Positions 17,300 through 25,277 of a stretch of 44,174 nucleotides of DNA are shown piece by piece. The notes beneath the pieces are model-generated. The model searched no databases. It was given only the letters and a program-made list of their open reading frames with translations, and was not told the DNA's origin. The DNA lies in the NCBI GenBank assembly GCA_016934715.1, contig JAFGSI010000001.1, positions 1 through 44,174 of the forward strand, written 5' to 3'. Source of the DNA: Anaerolineales bacterium. Lineage in GTDB: Bacteria; Chloroflexota; Anaerolineae; Anaerolineales; Villigracilaceae. The first letter of the stretch is position 1. Every line of letters starts with the position of its first letter. The position numbers and the translations under genes are program-made.

Positions 17300-20284
17300 A
17301 TGGCGTATAAAGTCTACCTGACCCTCGGATTCCACATCAACTTCTACCACTCCTGGCGCGGCGACACGCCCGACGAGGCCGGCTTCGGGACCGACATGCG
17401 CGTCCTCCGCGGCGTGCTCGACATCCTTGACCGGGCGAACGCCACCGGCCTGCAGGCACGCGGCTACTGGGACACCGAGGTCTACTGGACCTTCCAGGAG
17501 ATCCTGCCCCGGCACTGCCCCGACATCCTCGAACGGATGCAGCGCCGGGTTGCCGCCGGGCTGGACGAGATCATCCTGGGGCCCTTCAACAACGGCGCCA
17601 ACCATGCCGCCACTTCCGACGAGTTCCAGGCAGCAGTCGCATGGGCGATCGAGAACCCGTGGGGCTCCGGGTTAAGCCAGCTGTTCAGCAGGGTCGCCCC
17701 GTTTTACCGCCCGCAGGAGTGCATGTTCACGACCGGCCAGGAAAAGATCCTCAAGGAATGCGGCGTCGCCGGGCTGCTGCTCTACTATGCCCTGGTGCCC
17801 TTCAACACGCTGGGCGCCTTCATCCCGGCCCTGCCGCTGGCGCAGCGCTACAACCCGTTCTGGTTCCGTTCCCATGAAGACCAGCCGCGGCTGGTCGTTT
17901 TCCCCTGCCTGTCAGCCGCCGACGTGTTCGAATTCGCCTCGCTCGAGAACATGCTGTGCGACCTGCACGACCGCCAGCTGCGCGGCGAGATCCAGTCGGA
18001 CGTGCTGATCCACCTGAATGAAGACGCCGATCTGGAGACCTGGCTGCCGCTCAGGCTGCCGCGCCTGCTTGCCTGGTTCCCCAACACCGGCGGGCTGCAG
18101 GAACAGATCACCCTGGTCAACAAGTACCCCTGGGCCGAGTTCACCGTCCCTTCCGCGTACCTGGCGGACCACCCGCCGCAGGACGAGGTCCTCGTCCGCC
18201 AGGATCTGGCCGACGGCGGCTTCGACGGTAACTACTCGTGGGCCGAGAAGTACGCCAGCCTGGGTACCTGGACCCTGCTCGAACGCTCGCGGCTGGCCTC
18301 GCTGCGGGCCGAATCGCTGGCCGCCCGGACCGGCCTGGACCTGCGCACCGCCCTGTGGGACGGGAGGAACTCGTCCTTCTTCCAGCGCCTGATCGGACTG
18401 ACGACCACCCACTTCGGGATGTCAACGCCGGTCATCAACGAGGAACGCCAGGCGCGCGCCTTCGCCATCCTGGGCGAGGCAGCCGAACAGGCCGAGGCCG
18501 CCGAACGCCAGGCCGCCCGGCGCTGGAAGACTGCCGCGCCCCCCCCAACCGCGCAGGATATCCTCTACGACTTCGAATTGATCCCCATGCCTCCGGCGCG
18601 TGATCTGCCCATCCAGGAGGGCCGCACGGCGGTGCGCCTGCCGGTCGTCCTGCCTGCGGGGGTCGAGGCGGTGCGGGTCGAGGACCGGGGCGGGCAGCCA
18701 GTGCAGGCAGCCCTGACAGATCTCGGCCCGCTGGCCGGAGGGCGCCGCCGGGCCGAGATCCGCTTCATCGCCGAGATTGGTGCGGGGTCCGCAGCCCGCT
18801 TCCGGGTCCGACCCGGGCAACCGGCCGGACCGCCTGCGCCGGTCACCCGTCTTCAGAACGAATGGCTGGAGGTCGTCTTTTCGGAGGAGCACGGCATCGA
18901 GGCGCTCCAACACAACGGCGTCGCGATCGGCGGGCCGGAATTCCTGCGGCCTTTCGTCTCCTACCGGACAAGGCGCAGGCCGGTCGTCTACCCGGCAGCC
19001 GATTTCCGCTTCGAGCCGCTGCAGAACGAAGCCTGGGACGGGCTGAGCCGCGTTCGCCTGAAGGCCGCCATCCCGATGCGCACCCCGCGCGGCGAATACA
19101 CCAGCCAACTGACCTGTACGTTCACCCTGTTCGACGGCCTGCCGCAGCTGTATGTCGACGTGGAGGCGGCGTACGCCTACACTCCGCCGACCGAGCTCAT
19201 CCACACCATGGTCCAGAAGCTGCGCCGGCGGATGGACCTGCGCTGGGTGGAGGTGGCCCCCTTCCAGCTGACCCCCCGGCTGGCGCCCCCGGATGGGCGG
19301 CCGTTGCGGGTCTGGAAGCACAACTACCTGGGGATCACCTCGTACTACGACCTGGACTACGGGCGGATCAACCCGCGCAACCGCCAGCTGGATGCCTTCA
19401 ACCACCAGGTCACAGCCGGATGGGTCGCCATCTCGGACGGGAGGCATGGCTTGCTGGTCGGCGAGGACGCCGGGGCGCTGGCCTCGATGGCCTTCTGCCC
19501 GCTGCGCCTGCGCGAGCGGGACGGTGGACAGATCGTCTCGCTCAACCCGTTCGGCTCGTACCACGGCCGCCAGTTCGACTACACGCATCTCGGTGGCAGT
19601 GGGATCGGGGCCGCCATCCTGCAGTCCTTCAGCGGGGCGCTCAACCCCAATGGGCCCTCCTACAACGGCCAGACGCTGCGCTTCGCCCTCCTGCTGGCCC
19701 CCTACACGGGCGACGCCCCGCCCATCGACCTGCAGGTCAGGGCCGGTCTGCACTTCTATCCGCCCGGGGTCGTCGTCCACACCTCGCCCGAGGACCTGCC
19801 GGCCGACACCGCCGACGACCTGCGCCGCTTCATCGCCGCCGAAGAAATCCGCGCCCGACTGGACTCGGACACCCCGCTCGACCCGCCGACCGCCTTCCTG
19901 GCCAACCCGGCCACCGGGGCGGCCGTCCTGGTCTGGGATGCCCCGCGCCGCTGCCCGGTGACCGGCTACGAGGCCGCCTGGCGCCTGGCCGGGGACCGCC
20001 AGTGGACCCTGGTCCCGGCCAGCACCCTGACCCGCCTGCAGATCAGCGACCTGGAGGATGGGAAAAAAGTTGTTTTCAAGGTCCGGGCGGTCTGCGGCGC
20101 ACGCCGCTCGCCGTGGACGGAGCAACAGGCCTGTGTCCCCGGCGCGGTAACGGCGGCGCCGCTCGGGGCAATGCTTCGCCGCCTGCCGCTGTGGGCCCTG
20201 CTGCGGCTGGTCTTCTCCAGCCTGGGGGCGGTGGTCCGGCTGAGGCGCAGAAAAGAAGGTCCTGCTCCACAGCGCGCTCAGTAG
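17300..20284 (+). CDS. GH38/GH57-like glycoside hydrolase with C-terminal Fn3 domain
   Basis: A 994-residue protein. The start MAYKVYL follows GGAGG; the longer open frame from 16799 is rejected as non-coding. The N-terminal 300 residues have the barrel pattern of GH38/GH57 enzymes: FHINFYHSWRGD (11-22) and GYWDTEVYW (55-63), followed by LDEIILGPFNNGANH (88-102), placed where GH38 has its mannosidase signature. From about 518 comes a beta-sandwich like the GH38 C-terminal domain (NEWLEVVFSEEHGIEAL). Residues about 860-955 are an Fn3 domain (GYEAAWRL, LQISDLEDG, FKVRAVCG). No signal peptide is seen; a hydrophobic helix near the C terminus (about 965-980) may be a tail anchor. Substrate unknown: an alpha-mannosidase-like activity is possible, but the exact family is uncertain. 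Confidence 0.75.
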   Translation: MAYKVYLTLGFHINFYHSWRGDTPDEAGFGTDMRVLRGVLDILDRANATGLQARGYWDTEVYWTFQEILPRHCPDILERMQRRVAAGLDEIILGPFNNGANHAATSDEFQAAVAWAIENPWGSGLSQLFSRVAPFYRPQECMFTTGQEKILKECGVAGLLLYYALVPFNTLGAFIPALPLAQRYNPFWFRSHEDQPRLVVFPCLSAADVFEFASLENMLCDLHDRQLRGEIQSDVLIHLNEDADLETWLPLRLPRLLAWFPNTGGLQEQITLVNKYPWAEFTVPSAYLADHPPQDEVLVRQDLADGGFDGNYSWAEKYASLGTWTLLERSRLASLRAESLAARTGLDLRTALWDGRNSSFFQRLIGLTTTHFGMSTPVINEERQARAFAILGEAAEQAEAAERQAARRWKTAAPPPTAQDILYDFELIPMPPARDLPIQEGRTAVRLPVVLPAGVEAVRVEDRGGQPVQAALTDLGPLAGGRRRAEIRFIAEIGAGSAARFRVRPGQPAGPPAPVTRLQNEWLEVVFSEEHGIEALQHNGVAIGGPEFLRPFVSYRTRRRPVVYPAADFRFEPLQNEAWDGLSRVRLKAAIPMRTPRGEYTSQLTCTFTLFDGLPQLYVDVEAAYAYTPPTELIHTMVQKLRRRMDLRWVEVAPFQLTPRLAPPDGRPLRVWKHNYLGITSYYDLDYGRINPRNRQLDAFNHQVTAGWVAISDGRHGLLVGEDAGALASMAFCPLRLRERDGGQIVSLNPFGSYHGRQFDYTHLGGSGIGAAILQSFSGALNPNGPSYNGQTLRFALLLAPYTGDAPPIDLQVRAGLHFYPPGVVVHTSPEDLPADTADDLRRFIAAEEIRARLDSDTPLDPPTAFLANPATGAAVLVWDAPRRCPVTGYEAAWRLAGDRQWTLVPASTLTRLQISDLEDGKKVVFKVRAVCGARRSPWTEQQACVPGAVTAAPLGAMLRRLPLWALLRLVFSSLGAVVRLRRRKEGPAPQRAQ

Positions 20285-20671
20285 AATATCCACAGCCAAT
20301 ACGCTGGCGGGCAGCCCTTTGGAGGACCCGGACCCAGGCGGAAGACGGCATCCGGTAGGATGTGACGGAGAACGTCACATCAAGGCGACGGCTTCTCGGC
20401 CACGAGAATTCCTGGCGCAAAAAAACGGGATGCGCGACCTTTCCCATGGCCCACCAGGCGCTGAACACCGAACTGCGGGACGATTGCGCGCAGCAACTGT
20501 CCATGGTCGGGCATCCCTGCCAGCGCGAGGACGGCAGCCCCAAATTCCCGAGCTGTTAGGGAAGAGATCGCTTTCAGGCGCACATCCACACCGTTGCCCG
20601 ATCCCCTGCGACGAACCAGGGGACACCGGACCACATGCTCTTTGCAGGAGCAGACAACGTTGTGGTTGCTT
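20285..20671. other. Non-coding stretch with hairpins
   Basis: No supported gene. Two hairpins stand out: GATGTGACG/CGTCACATC (20359-20367 and 20373-20381, 5-base loop) and TTCTCG/CGAGAA (20393-20398 and 20403-20408). Neither has a following U-run, but their position after the GH38-like gene suits transcript 3'-end formation. Confidence 0.45.
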
Positions 20672-20700
20672 TTGAAATCAGAACTCCTGTTTTATAGGAT
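20672..20700 (+). promoter_or_regulatory. Candidate promoter of the membrane protein gene
   Basis: TTGAAA (20672-20677), 17-bp spacer, TAGGAT (20695-20700). The spacing is ideal and the boxes are fair. It lies about 107 bases before the start at 20808. A second -10-like TAAAAT sits at 20798-20803, too close to the ATG to be the sole promoter of that start. Confidence 0.4.
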
Positions 20701-20709
20701 AGGGGAGCC

Positions 20710-20749
20710 ATCACGTGCAAGGCCCAAGATCCGGCGCTGCGCACGTGAT
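20710..20749. repeat. 9-bp inverted repeat (ATCACGTGC/GCACGTGAT)
   Basis: ATCACGTGC at 20710-20718 and GCACGTGAT at 20741-20749 are exact reverse complements, 22 bases apart. Each contains CACGTG, itself a palindrome. It lies just downstream of the candidate promoter, so it could be a pair of operator sites or a leader stem. Confidence 0.45.
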
Positions 20750-20760
20750 GCCTGATCTCC

Positions 20761-20778
20761 CCCGGCGTGCACGCCGGG
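20761..20778. repeat. 18-bp perfect palindrome before the membrane protein gene
   Basis: CCCGGCGTGCACGCCGGG reads the same on both strands. It is 30 bases before the start codon at 20808, a likely place for an operator; a leader hairpin is the alternative. Confidence 0.5.
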
Positions 20779-20807
20779 CCATTAGGGCGGGATCTGGTAA
20801 AATAACA

Positions 20808-21902
20808 ATGAAGAGGATGCATTCCAAGGAGAAACCCCGGCAATTCCTGCGCCTGAGCCAGCGCGAGGCTGCCGAACGCCATTTGTTCCTGACCCTGCTC
20901 AGCTTCGCCGCCTCGATCACGTTGACGCGCCTGTTCCTCTCGCTCACCAACTACCCGCAACTCGGCAGCGGAGAACTGCACCTTGCCCATGTCCTGTGGG
21001 GCGGGCTGCTGCTCTACGTTGCCGCCCTGCTGCCCCTGCTGTTCGCGAACCGGGGGATCTTCACGCTGAGCGCCCTGCTGGCCGGGACCGGCGTCGGGCT
21101 GTTCATCGATGAGGTCGGCAAGTTCATCACCCAGCAGAACGACTATTTCTTCCCGGTCGCCGCGGCGATCATCTACGTCGTCTTCCTGCTGACGCTGCTC
21201 CTGTTCCTGCACATCCGCCGCCGGACCCACACCCAGGAGCGCGACGGGCTGGCCAGGATCTTCGAGGATCTGTGGGAAGCGCTGCATCACCCCAGCGCCC
21301 CCCGAGAGCAAGCCAGCCTCAAAACACGCCTCGAGAATGCCAAAGCGGCGGCGCCCTCTCCGCAGCACGCCGGCCTGGCCGGGGTGCTGGCGGAATTCCT
21401 GGAAGCACAGGGAGCCCTGCCCCCCGACGCAGCCGAGCAGGCGCAACCCGCCCTGCAACCGGCCCGCCGGATCGCCGCCCGGATGTTCTCACAACCCTGT
21501 CTGCGTGTGTCCTTGATCCTGGGATTGACTGCCATCGGGCTGCTGACCCTCAAGAACCCGGCCAGCGTCCTGCTGGCCTCCTGGCTGCCCACGAAGATCA
21601 TCGACCTGCTGGCCAGCCTGTACGCCGGGCGGCAGGTGGATGCCGCTTCGGCGCCGCTGTGGTTCGCGATCCGGCTGGGGCTGGAGGTGGTCGTGGGAGT
21701 CCTGCTCCTGGTCTCGGCAGGTTTCCTCGTCGCCAAACGGGACAGGCTCGCAACCTCCCTTGGGAGTGTGGCCCTGCTCCTGTCGCTGACGACAGTCAAC
21801 ATCCTGTTGTTCTACTTCGAGCAGTTCTCGACCATCATCACCACCAGCATCCAGTTCCTGCTGCTGATCGGGATCAACGCCGTTCGCCGGCGGAGCGAGT
21901 AG
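20808..21902 (+). CDS. Multi-pass membrane protein of unknown function
   Basis: About 364 residues from the ATG at 20808 (an ATG at 20817 is also possible; neither has a well-spaced ribosome site). I do not recognise the family. The N-terminal half has about four membrane helices (about 27-48, 57-80, 84-105, 113-140). It includes the polar, conserved-looking stretch GVGLFIDEVGKF, whose Asp and Glu lie near a membrane surface. A soluble, Ala/Gln-rich cytosolic segment follows (about 145-225, with basic HIRRRTH at its border), then three or four more helices (about 228-250, 270-310, 318-345 and the C terminus). No transport or enzyme motif is evident. It is monocistronic and converges on the DUF116 gene. 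Confidence 0.75.
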   Translation: MKRMHSKEKPRQFLRLSQREAAERHLFLTLLSFAASITLTRLFLSLTNYPQLGSGELHLAHVLWGGLLLYVAALLPLLFANRGIFTLSALLAGTGVGLFIDEVGKFITQQNDYFFPVAAAIIYVVFLLTLLLFLHIRRRTHTQERDGLARIFEDLWEALHHPSAPREQASLKTRLENAKAAAPSPQHAGLAGVLAEFLEAQGALPPDAAEQAQPALQPARRIAARMFSQPCLRVSLILGLTAIGLLTLKNPASVLLASWLPTKIIDLLASLYAGRQVDAASAPLWFAIRLGLEVVVGVLLLVSAGFLVAKRDRLATSLGSVALLLSLTTVNILLFYFEQFSTIITTSIQFLLLIGINAVRRRSE

Positions 21903-21910
21903 CCGGAAGT

Positions 21911-21936
21911 CCTGCGCCTATACGACCAGGCGCAGG
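21911..21936. terminator. Hairpin between convergent genes
   Basis: CCTGCGCC (21911-21918) and GGCGCAGG (21929-21936) are perfect 8-bp arms around a 10-base loop, 8 bases after the membrane protein stop. There is no U-run, so intrinsic termination is uncertain. Confidence 0.4.
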
Positions 21937-22003
21937 CCCGTCCCATGCCGCCAGGCCCTCCGCCCACCCGGCGAACCAGCCCGCCAGGAAGTCGTTCCCG
22001 GCC

Positions 22004-23149
22004 TCATTTTCCCCCTTTGCCGATCTCCTCCTCTTGCCCCAAAACTTCCATCAACTTTCGCAGGTTGATGTCCGTCGGGAAGCCCCGCTCGTCCCAGTGG
22101 TAGCTGCAGCCGACATAGTCGAGCAGCACGCCCTGGGCCGGGATGCCGATCTGCTCGGTGTCCCAGCCGCCGGTCCAGTTGGTCAGGACGCACGAGACGC
22201 CGACCACGCCTGGGATCTGGCCCGGGCCCCCGCCGGCGCCGAATACCCGCAGTTCGTCCGGAATGATGAAGACTGCGAAGCCGTGCTTCTCGCCCAGTTT
22301 CGTCACCTGGTGGATCCGGCAGTTCGGCGTGCAGGCCGCGCACTGCATCCCCAGCGAGGTCGCAACGGCCTCGCAGCCGCCGTCCAGGCGGGCGCGCATA
22401 CAGGGCGGCAGGATGACGACCCTGCGCTCTGCCGCCAGGAAATCCCGGCGGTATTGGCGGTTGAGGATCTCACTGCCCAGCATGCCGAGGTGGTACTCCA
22501 GGCGGGTGCGCTCAAGCAGGGCGGCGTCGTAACGCCAGCGGTGGCGTGGAGCCTCCTCCGCCAGGTAGGTCTCAACCCGCCCGGTGTACTGTCCCAGAAC
22601 AGGCAGGCTGAAGTCGGCGAACGCATCCGCCAGGCTTCTGCAGCGCTCGAGGGCCTCTCCCTCACAATCAGCCTCCCGAAAAAAGTCGTGCCACTCGCCC
22701 AGGCGCCGGGCCTGGCCGGCCTCGCCGACCGCCGTCAGCCAGGTCCGCAGGGCCTGCATCCTGGATTCCCGAACCTGCCATCTGGACAGGCGCGCCAGAC
22801 GGTAGACCAGCCCACGCCCCAGCTTGATGAACGCTTCGAGGCGCGGCCAGCGCTCCTGCAGATCCACCATCCCGCCCAGGGCTCTCTCGCCCCAATCCGG
22901 CAGGCGGGTGAATTCCTGTCCGTGCTCGCGCAGCAGGACCCCCACGACGAGCAGGTCGAAAGCGCACGATGCGGGCGACCGCTCTGGTAATCTGCGCCGG
23001 CTCCGCCAGAAGCGGTAACCATCTGCCAGGTCGGCCAGGAGAGGAAGCGCTGCGGCCAGCCAGGCATCCGCAAAAGCAGCGATCGTCTGGTAATACAGGT
23101 CGGAGTTCGCCTCCGCGCGGCACAGGGTGTAGCTGATCAGGCGGGTCAT
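22004..23149 (-). CDS. DUF116 family protein
   Basis: A 381-residue protein starting MTRLISYTL at 23149. That ATG is 6 bases after a TATAAT box, so the upstream open frame is not used. The N-terminal 200 residues are helical and unassigned. The C-terminal 150 residues fit DUF116 (PF01976): a conserved strand with VVILPPCMR, the cysteine motif CAACTPNC, and a late SCVLTNW segment where the family has a conserved Cys. The cysteines suggest metal or Fe-S binding. No biochemical function is established for the family that I can rely on. It is divergent from the PilZ operon and may share its control region. Confidence 0.75.
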   Translation of the reverse strand: MTRLISYTLCRAEANSDLYYQTIAAFADAWLAAALPLLADLADGYRFWRSRRRLPERSPASCAFDLLVVGVLLREHGQEFTRLPDWGERALGGMVDLQERWPRLEAFIKLGRGLVYRLARLSRWQVRESRMQALRTWLTAVGEAGQARRLGEWHDFFREADCEGEALERCRSLADAFADFSLPVLGQYTGRVETYLAEEAPRHRWRYDAALLERTRLEYHLGMLGSEILNRQYRRDFLAAERRVVILPPCMRARLDGGCEAVATSLGMQCAACTPNCRIHQVTKLGEKHGFAVFIIPDELRVFGAGGGPGQIPGVVGVSCVLTNWTGGWDTEQIGIPAQGVLLDYVGCSYHWDERGFPTDINLRKLMEVLGQEEEIGKGGK

Positions 23150-23155
23150 TGCGTA

Positions 23156-23161
23156 ATTATA
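23156..23161 (-). promoter_or_regulatory. -10 box directly before the DUF116 start (leaderless)
   Basis: On the minus strand TATAAT is followed by exactly 6 bases and then the ATG at 23149, so transcription would start at or within a base or two of the start codon. A partial -35 (TTATCA, four of six matches) lies 16 bp upstream. No ribosome site is possible, so translation would be leaderless. Confidence 0.6.
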
Positions 23162-23203
23162 GCCCATTGGTCCACTATGATAAAATTGCCTATGGGCTGG
23201 GTG

Positions 23204-23232
23204 TTGATTCTTCTCCCAATTTCGCCTATACT
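23204..23232 (+). promoter_or_regulatory. Promoter of the PilZ-PilZ-adenosine deaminase operon
   Basis: TTGATT (23204-23209), 17-bp spacer, TATACT (23227-23232). The boxes and spacing are close to the housekeeping consensus. The expected transcript start is near 23239, and a GAAAGGA ribosome site precedes the ATG at 23262. Confidence 0.7.
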
Positions 23233-23261
23233 TAACAACAAGCACACGAAAGGACCGGGCC

Positions 23262-23660
23262 ATGAAAGAACGCCGCAAGGCCACCCGTCACACCCTGATC
23301 TACTACATGCGCGTCTTCAACGTCGAGACCCGCAACCTGGTCGGTTACCTGGTAGACATCGCCCCAAACGGGATCATGCTGCTGTGTGATGACCCGGTCA
23401 CGGTCGACAGGTCGATCTCGGCCCGGCTGGAACTCAGCGAGGATATCACCGACAAACCGTACCTGCATTTCACCGCCAAGTGCGTCTGGTGCAAACCCGA
23501 CCTCGACCCGCACTTCTTCAACGCCGGGTTCGAGATCCAGGAGATCGATCCCGAAGACAGCCAGCTGATCGAACGGATCGTCAAGAACTACGGCATCCAG
23601 GAGCGCCGCCTCAAGCTGGCCAAGCAAGACCCCGATACACCGCCCCAAGAAGACCAGTAG
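23262..23660 (+). CDS. PilZ domain protein (first of two)
   Basis: A 132-residue single-domain PilZ protein, a predicted cytoplasmic receptor for cyclic di-GMP. The N terminus MKERRKATRH carries the arginine box (R-x3-R), and the second motif reads DIAPNGI (D-x-A-x-x-G, a variant of D/N-x-S-x-x-G). The tail after the barrel is charged and probably helical. It opens an operon with a second PilZ gene 77 bp downstream and adenosine deaminase, under the promoter at 23204. Ligand binding is likely by motif; the downstream target is unknown. Confidence 0.88.
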   Translation: MKERRKATRHTLIYYMRVFNVETRNLVGYLVDIAPNGIMLLCDDPVTVDRSISARLELSEDITDKPYLHFTAKCVWCKPDLDPHFFNAGFEIQEIDPEDSQLIERIVKNYGIQERRLKLAKQDPDTPPQEDQ

Positions 23661-23737
23661 CCCCGCCGCCATCGCACCTGACACCCCGGGCCGGCACACC
23701 AGTGTTCCGGCTCGCAATGTTTCGGGAGGGCATGCGC

Positions 23738-24106
23738 ATGAAGGAACGACGAACCAAGAATCGCAAGGAGATCTCCTTTTACATTTGCATCCTCGAGAAC
23801 AGCAGTGGGCAGATGATCGGACACCTGGTCAACATCAGCCCGACAGGCCTGCGTATCGACAGCCACCTCTCGATCCCCGCCGGACAGGAGTTCGTGATCC
23901 GGATCGAATTGACCGATACCATTGGCGGGGAAGCCTACTTGATCCTCAAGACCCGCACCGTCTGGTCCCGGCCAGACCGGATCGAGCCCAATTTTTACAA
24001 CATCGGCCTGGAGATCTTCGATCCCACGCCCGAGCAGGTCCAGGTCATCGAGACGATCGCCAAGCAGTTTGGCAAGTACGAACCACCATCCATCCCCACC
24101 CGCTGA
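23738..24106 (+). CDS. PilZ domain protein (second of two)
   Basis: A 122-residue paralogue of the preceding gene. Of several in-frame ATGs the one at 23738 (MKERRTKNRK) is chosen because GGGAGGG lies 7 bases upstream and the N terminus then matches its neighbour. It has the arginine box RRTKNR and a textbook NISPTGL motif, so it may bind cyclic di-GMP more typically than the first copy, which has Ala in place of Ser. The two have diverged well beyond a recent duplication. The stop is 3 bases before the adenosine deaminase start, so translation is probably coupled. Confidence 0.88.
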   Translation: MKERRTKNRKEISFYICILENSSGQMIGHLVNISPTGLRIDSHLSIPAGQEFVIRIELTDTIGGEAYLILKTRTVWSRPDRIEPNFYNIGLEIFDPTPEQVQVIETIAKQFGKYEPPSIPTR

Positions 24107-24109
24107 CCC

Positions 24110-25129
24110 TTGATTGATCCCCGTCTGCCCCTGGTCGAGCTCCACCGCCACCTGGACGGCAACGTCCGCCTGCAGACGATCCTCGATCTGGGCCGCCAGC
24201 ACAAGTTGCCCCTCCCGGCCTTCGACCCGGAGGGGCTTCGGCCGTATGTTCAGGTCACCGACCCGCAGCCAGGAGTGATGGCCTTCATCGCCAGGTTCGA
24301 ATGGCTGGTCGGCGTGATGGCCGATGAGGACGCCATCTGGCGCATCACTTATGAGAACCTCGAGGATGCCCGCAACGACGGCCTCGATTACATTGAACTG
24401 CGCTTCAGCCCGTGGTTCATGGCCGAGGCCCACGGCCTGAACCCGGTCTCGGTGACAGAGGCGGTCGTGGACGGCCTGGCCGCCGGGAAGCGTGATTTCG
24501 GCATCCGGGCCAACCTGATCGGCATCATCTCGCGAACTTACGGGCCGCAGAGCGGCAAGCGCGAGCTGGAGGCCCTGCTCAGCCAGCGCGCCCACATCAC
24601 CGCCCTCGACCTGGCTGGAGACGAGGCCAATTTCCCGGCCGAGTGGTTCGGCGAGCACTTCCGCCGGGGGCGCGATGCCGGCTGGCACATCACCATTCAT
24701 GCCGGGGAGAGTGCCGGCCCGGAGAGCATCTGGACGTCGATCCGCGACCTGGGCGCCGAACGGATTGGCCATGCCCTGCGGGCCGTCGAGGACCCGCTGC
24801 TGATGGACTACATGGCCAGGCAGCGCATCGGGGTCGAGTCCTGCCTGACCAGCAACGTCCAGACCTCGTGTGTGCCCGACTATGCCAGCCACCCGCTGCG
24901 GACCTTCCTCGAGCACGGCATCCCGGCCACGATCAACACCGACGATCCGGGCATCAGCGCCATCGACCTGCCCTACGAGTATGAGGTCGCCGCGCCCGCG
25001 GCCGGGCTGACCCCGGAGCAGATCCGCCAGGCGCAGATCAATGCCCTGGAGGTGGCATTCCTGCCGGAGGTCGAGAAGCAGCAGCTGCTGGAAAACAAAT
25101 CCAGGCCAGGTGTCCGCGGCGTCCGATGA
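24110..25129 (+). CDS. add: Adenosine deaminase
   Basis: A 339-residue enzyme, the usual length, predicted to deaminate adenosine or deoxyadenosine to inosine in purine salvage. All metal and catalytic motifs are present: His12-x-His14 (ELHRHLDG), His197 with catalytic Glu200 (HAGE), His221 (RIGHAL), and Asp278-Asp279 (NTDDP). It uses a TTG start 3 bases after the second PilZ stop and has no ribosome site of its own. The operon link to two cyclic-di-GMP receptor candidates is odd; a narrower or different purine substrate cannot be excluded, as some members of this family act on adenine or modified nucleosides. Confidence 0.92.
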   Translation: MIDPRLPLVELHRHLDGNVRLQTILDLGRQHKLPLPAFDPEGLRPYVQVTDPQPGVMAFIARFEWLVGVMADEDAIWRITYENLEDARNDGLDYIELRFSPWFMAEAHGLNPVSVTEAVVDGLAAGKRDFGIRANLIGIISRTYGPQSGKRELEALLSQRAHITALDLAGDEANFPAEWFGEHFRRGRDAGWHITIHAGESAGPESIWTSIRDLGAERIGHALRAVEDPLLMDYMARQRIGVESCLTSNVQTSCVPDYASHPLRTFLEHGIPATINTDDPGISAIDLPYEYEVAAPAAGLTPEQIRQAQINALEVAFLPEVEKQQLLENKSRPGVRGVR

Positions 25130-25194
25130 AGATTTATAACCGTTCCCGGAAGGCTCTCTGCTGGAGGCCGCCCTGCGCCGCAGGGAAGCGCCCG

Positions 25195-25230
25195 GACCCG
25201 CCGTTCCCGAGCGCGCGACGGGTCTTTCTT
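25195..25230 (+). terminator. Weak terminator after adenosine deaminase
   Basis: GACCCG (25195-25200) pairs with CGGGTC (25219-25224), followed at once by the T-rich TTTCTT. The stem is short and the loop long (18 bases). A second hairpin, CCCTGC/GCAGGG (25171-25176 and 25180-25185), precedes it. Confidence 0.4.
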
Positions 25231-25265
25231 ATGATCCTCATATGCTCATAATCGGACAAACGGGG

Positions 25266-25271
25266 TAGAAT
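25266..25271 (+). promoter_or_regulatory. -10 box directly before the ribD-like start (leaderless)
   Basis: TAGAAT is followed by exactly 6 bases and the ATG at 25278, the same spacing as before the DUF116 gene. No ribosome site is present. There is no convincing -35 hexamer and no FMN riboswitch upstream. Confidence 0.5.
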
Positions 25272-25277
25272 TAATGC

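Noticed and set aside
18422-20299. 625-codon minus-strand frame opposite the GH38-like gene
   Set aside because: Same reason: no recognisable domain and low-complexity composition.
25130-25277. Possible FMN riboswitch before the riboflavin genes
   Set aside because: None of the conserved RFN stretches is present; the hairpins seen are better read as a terminator.
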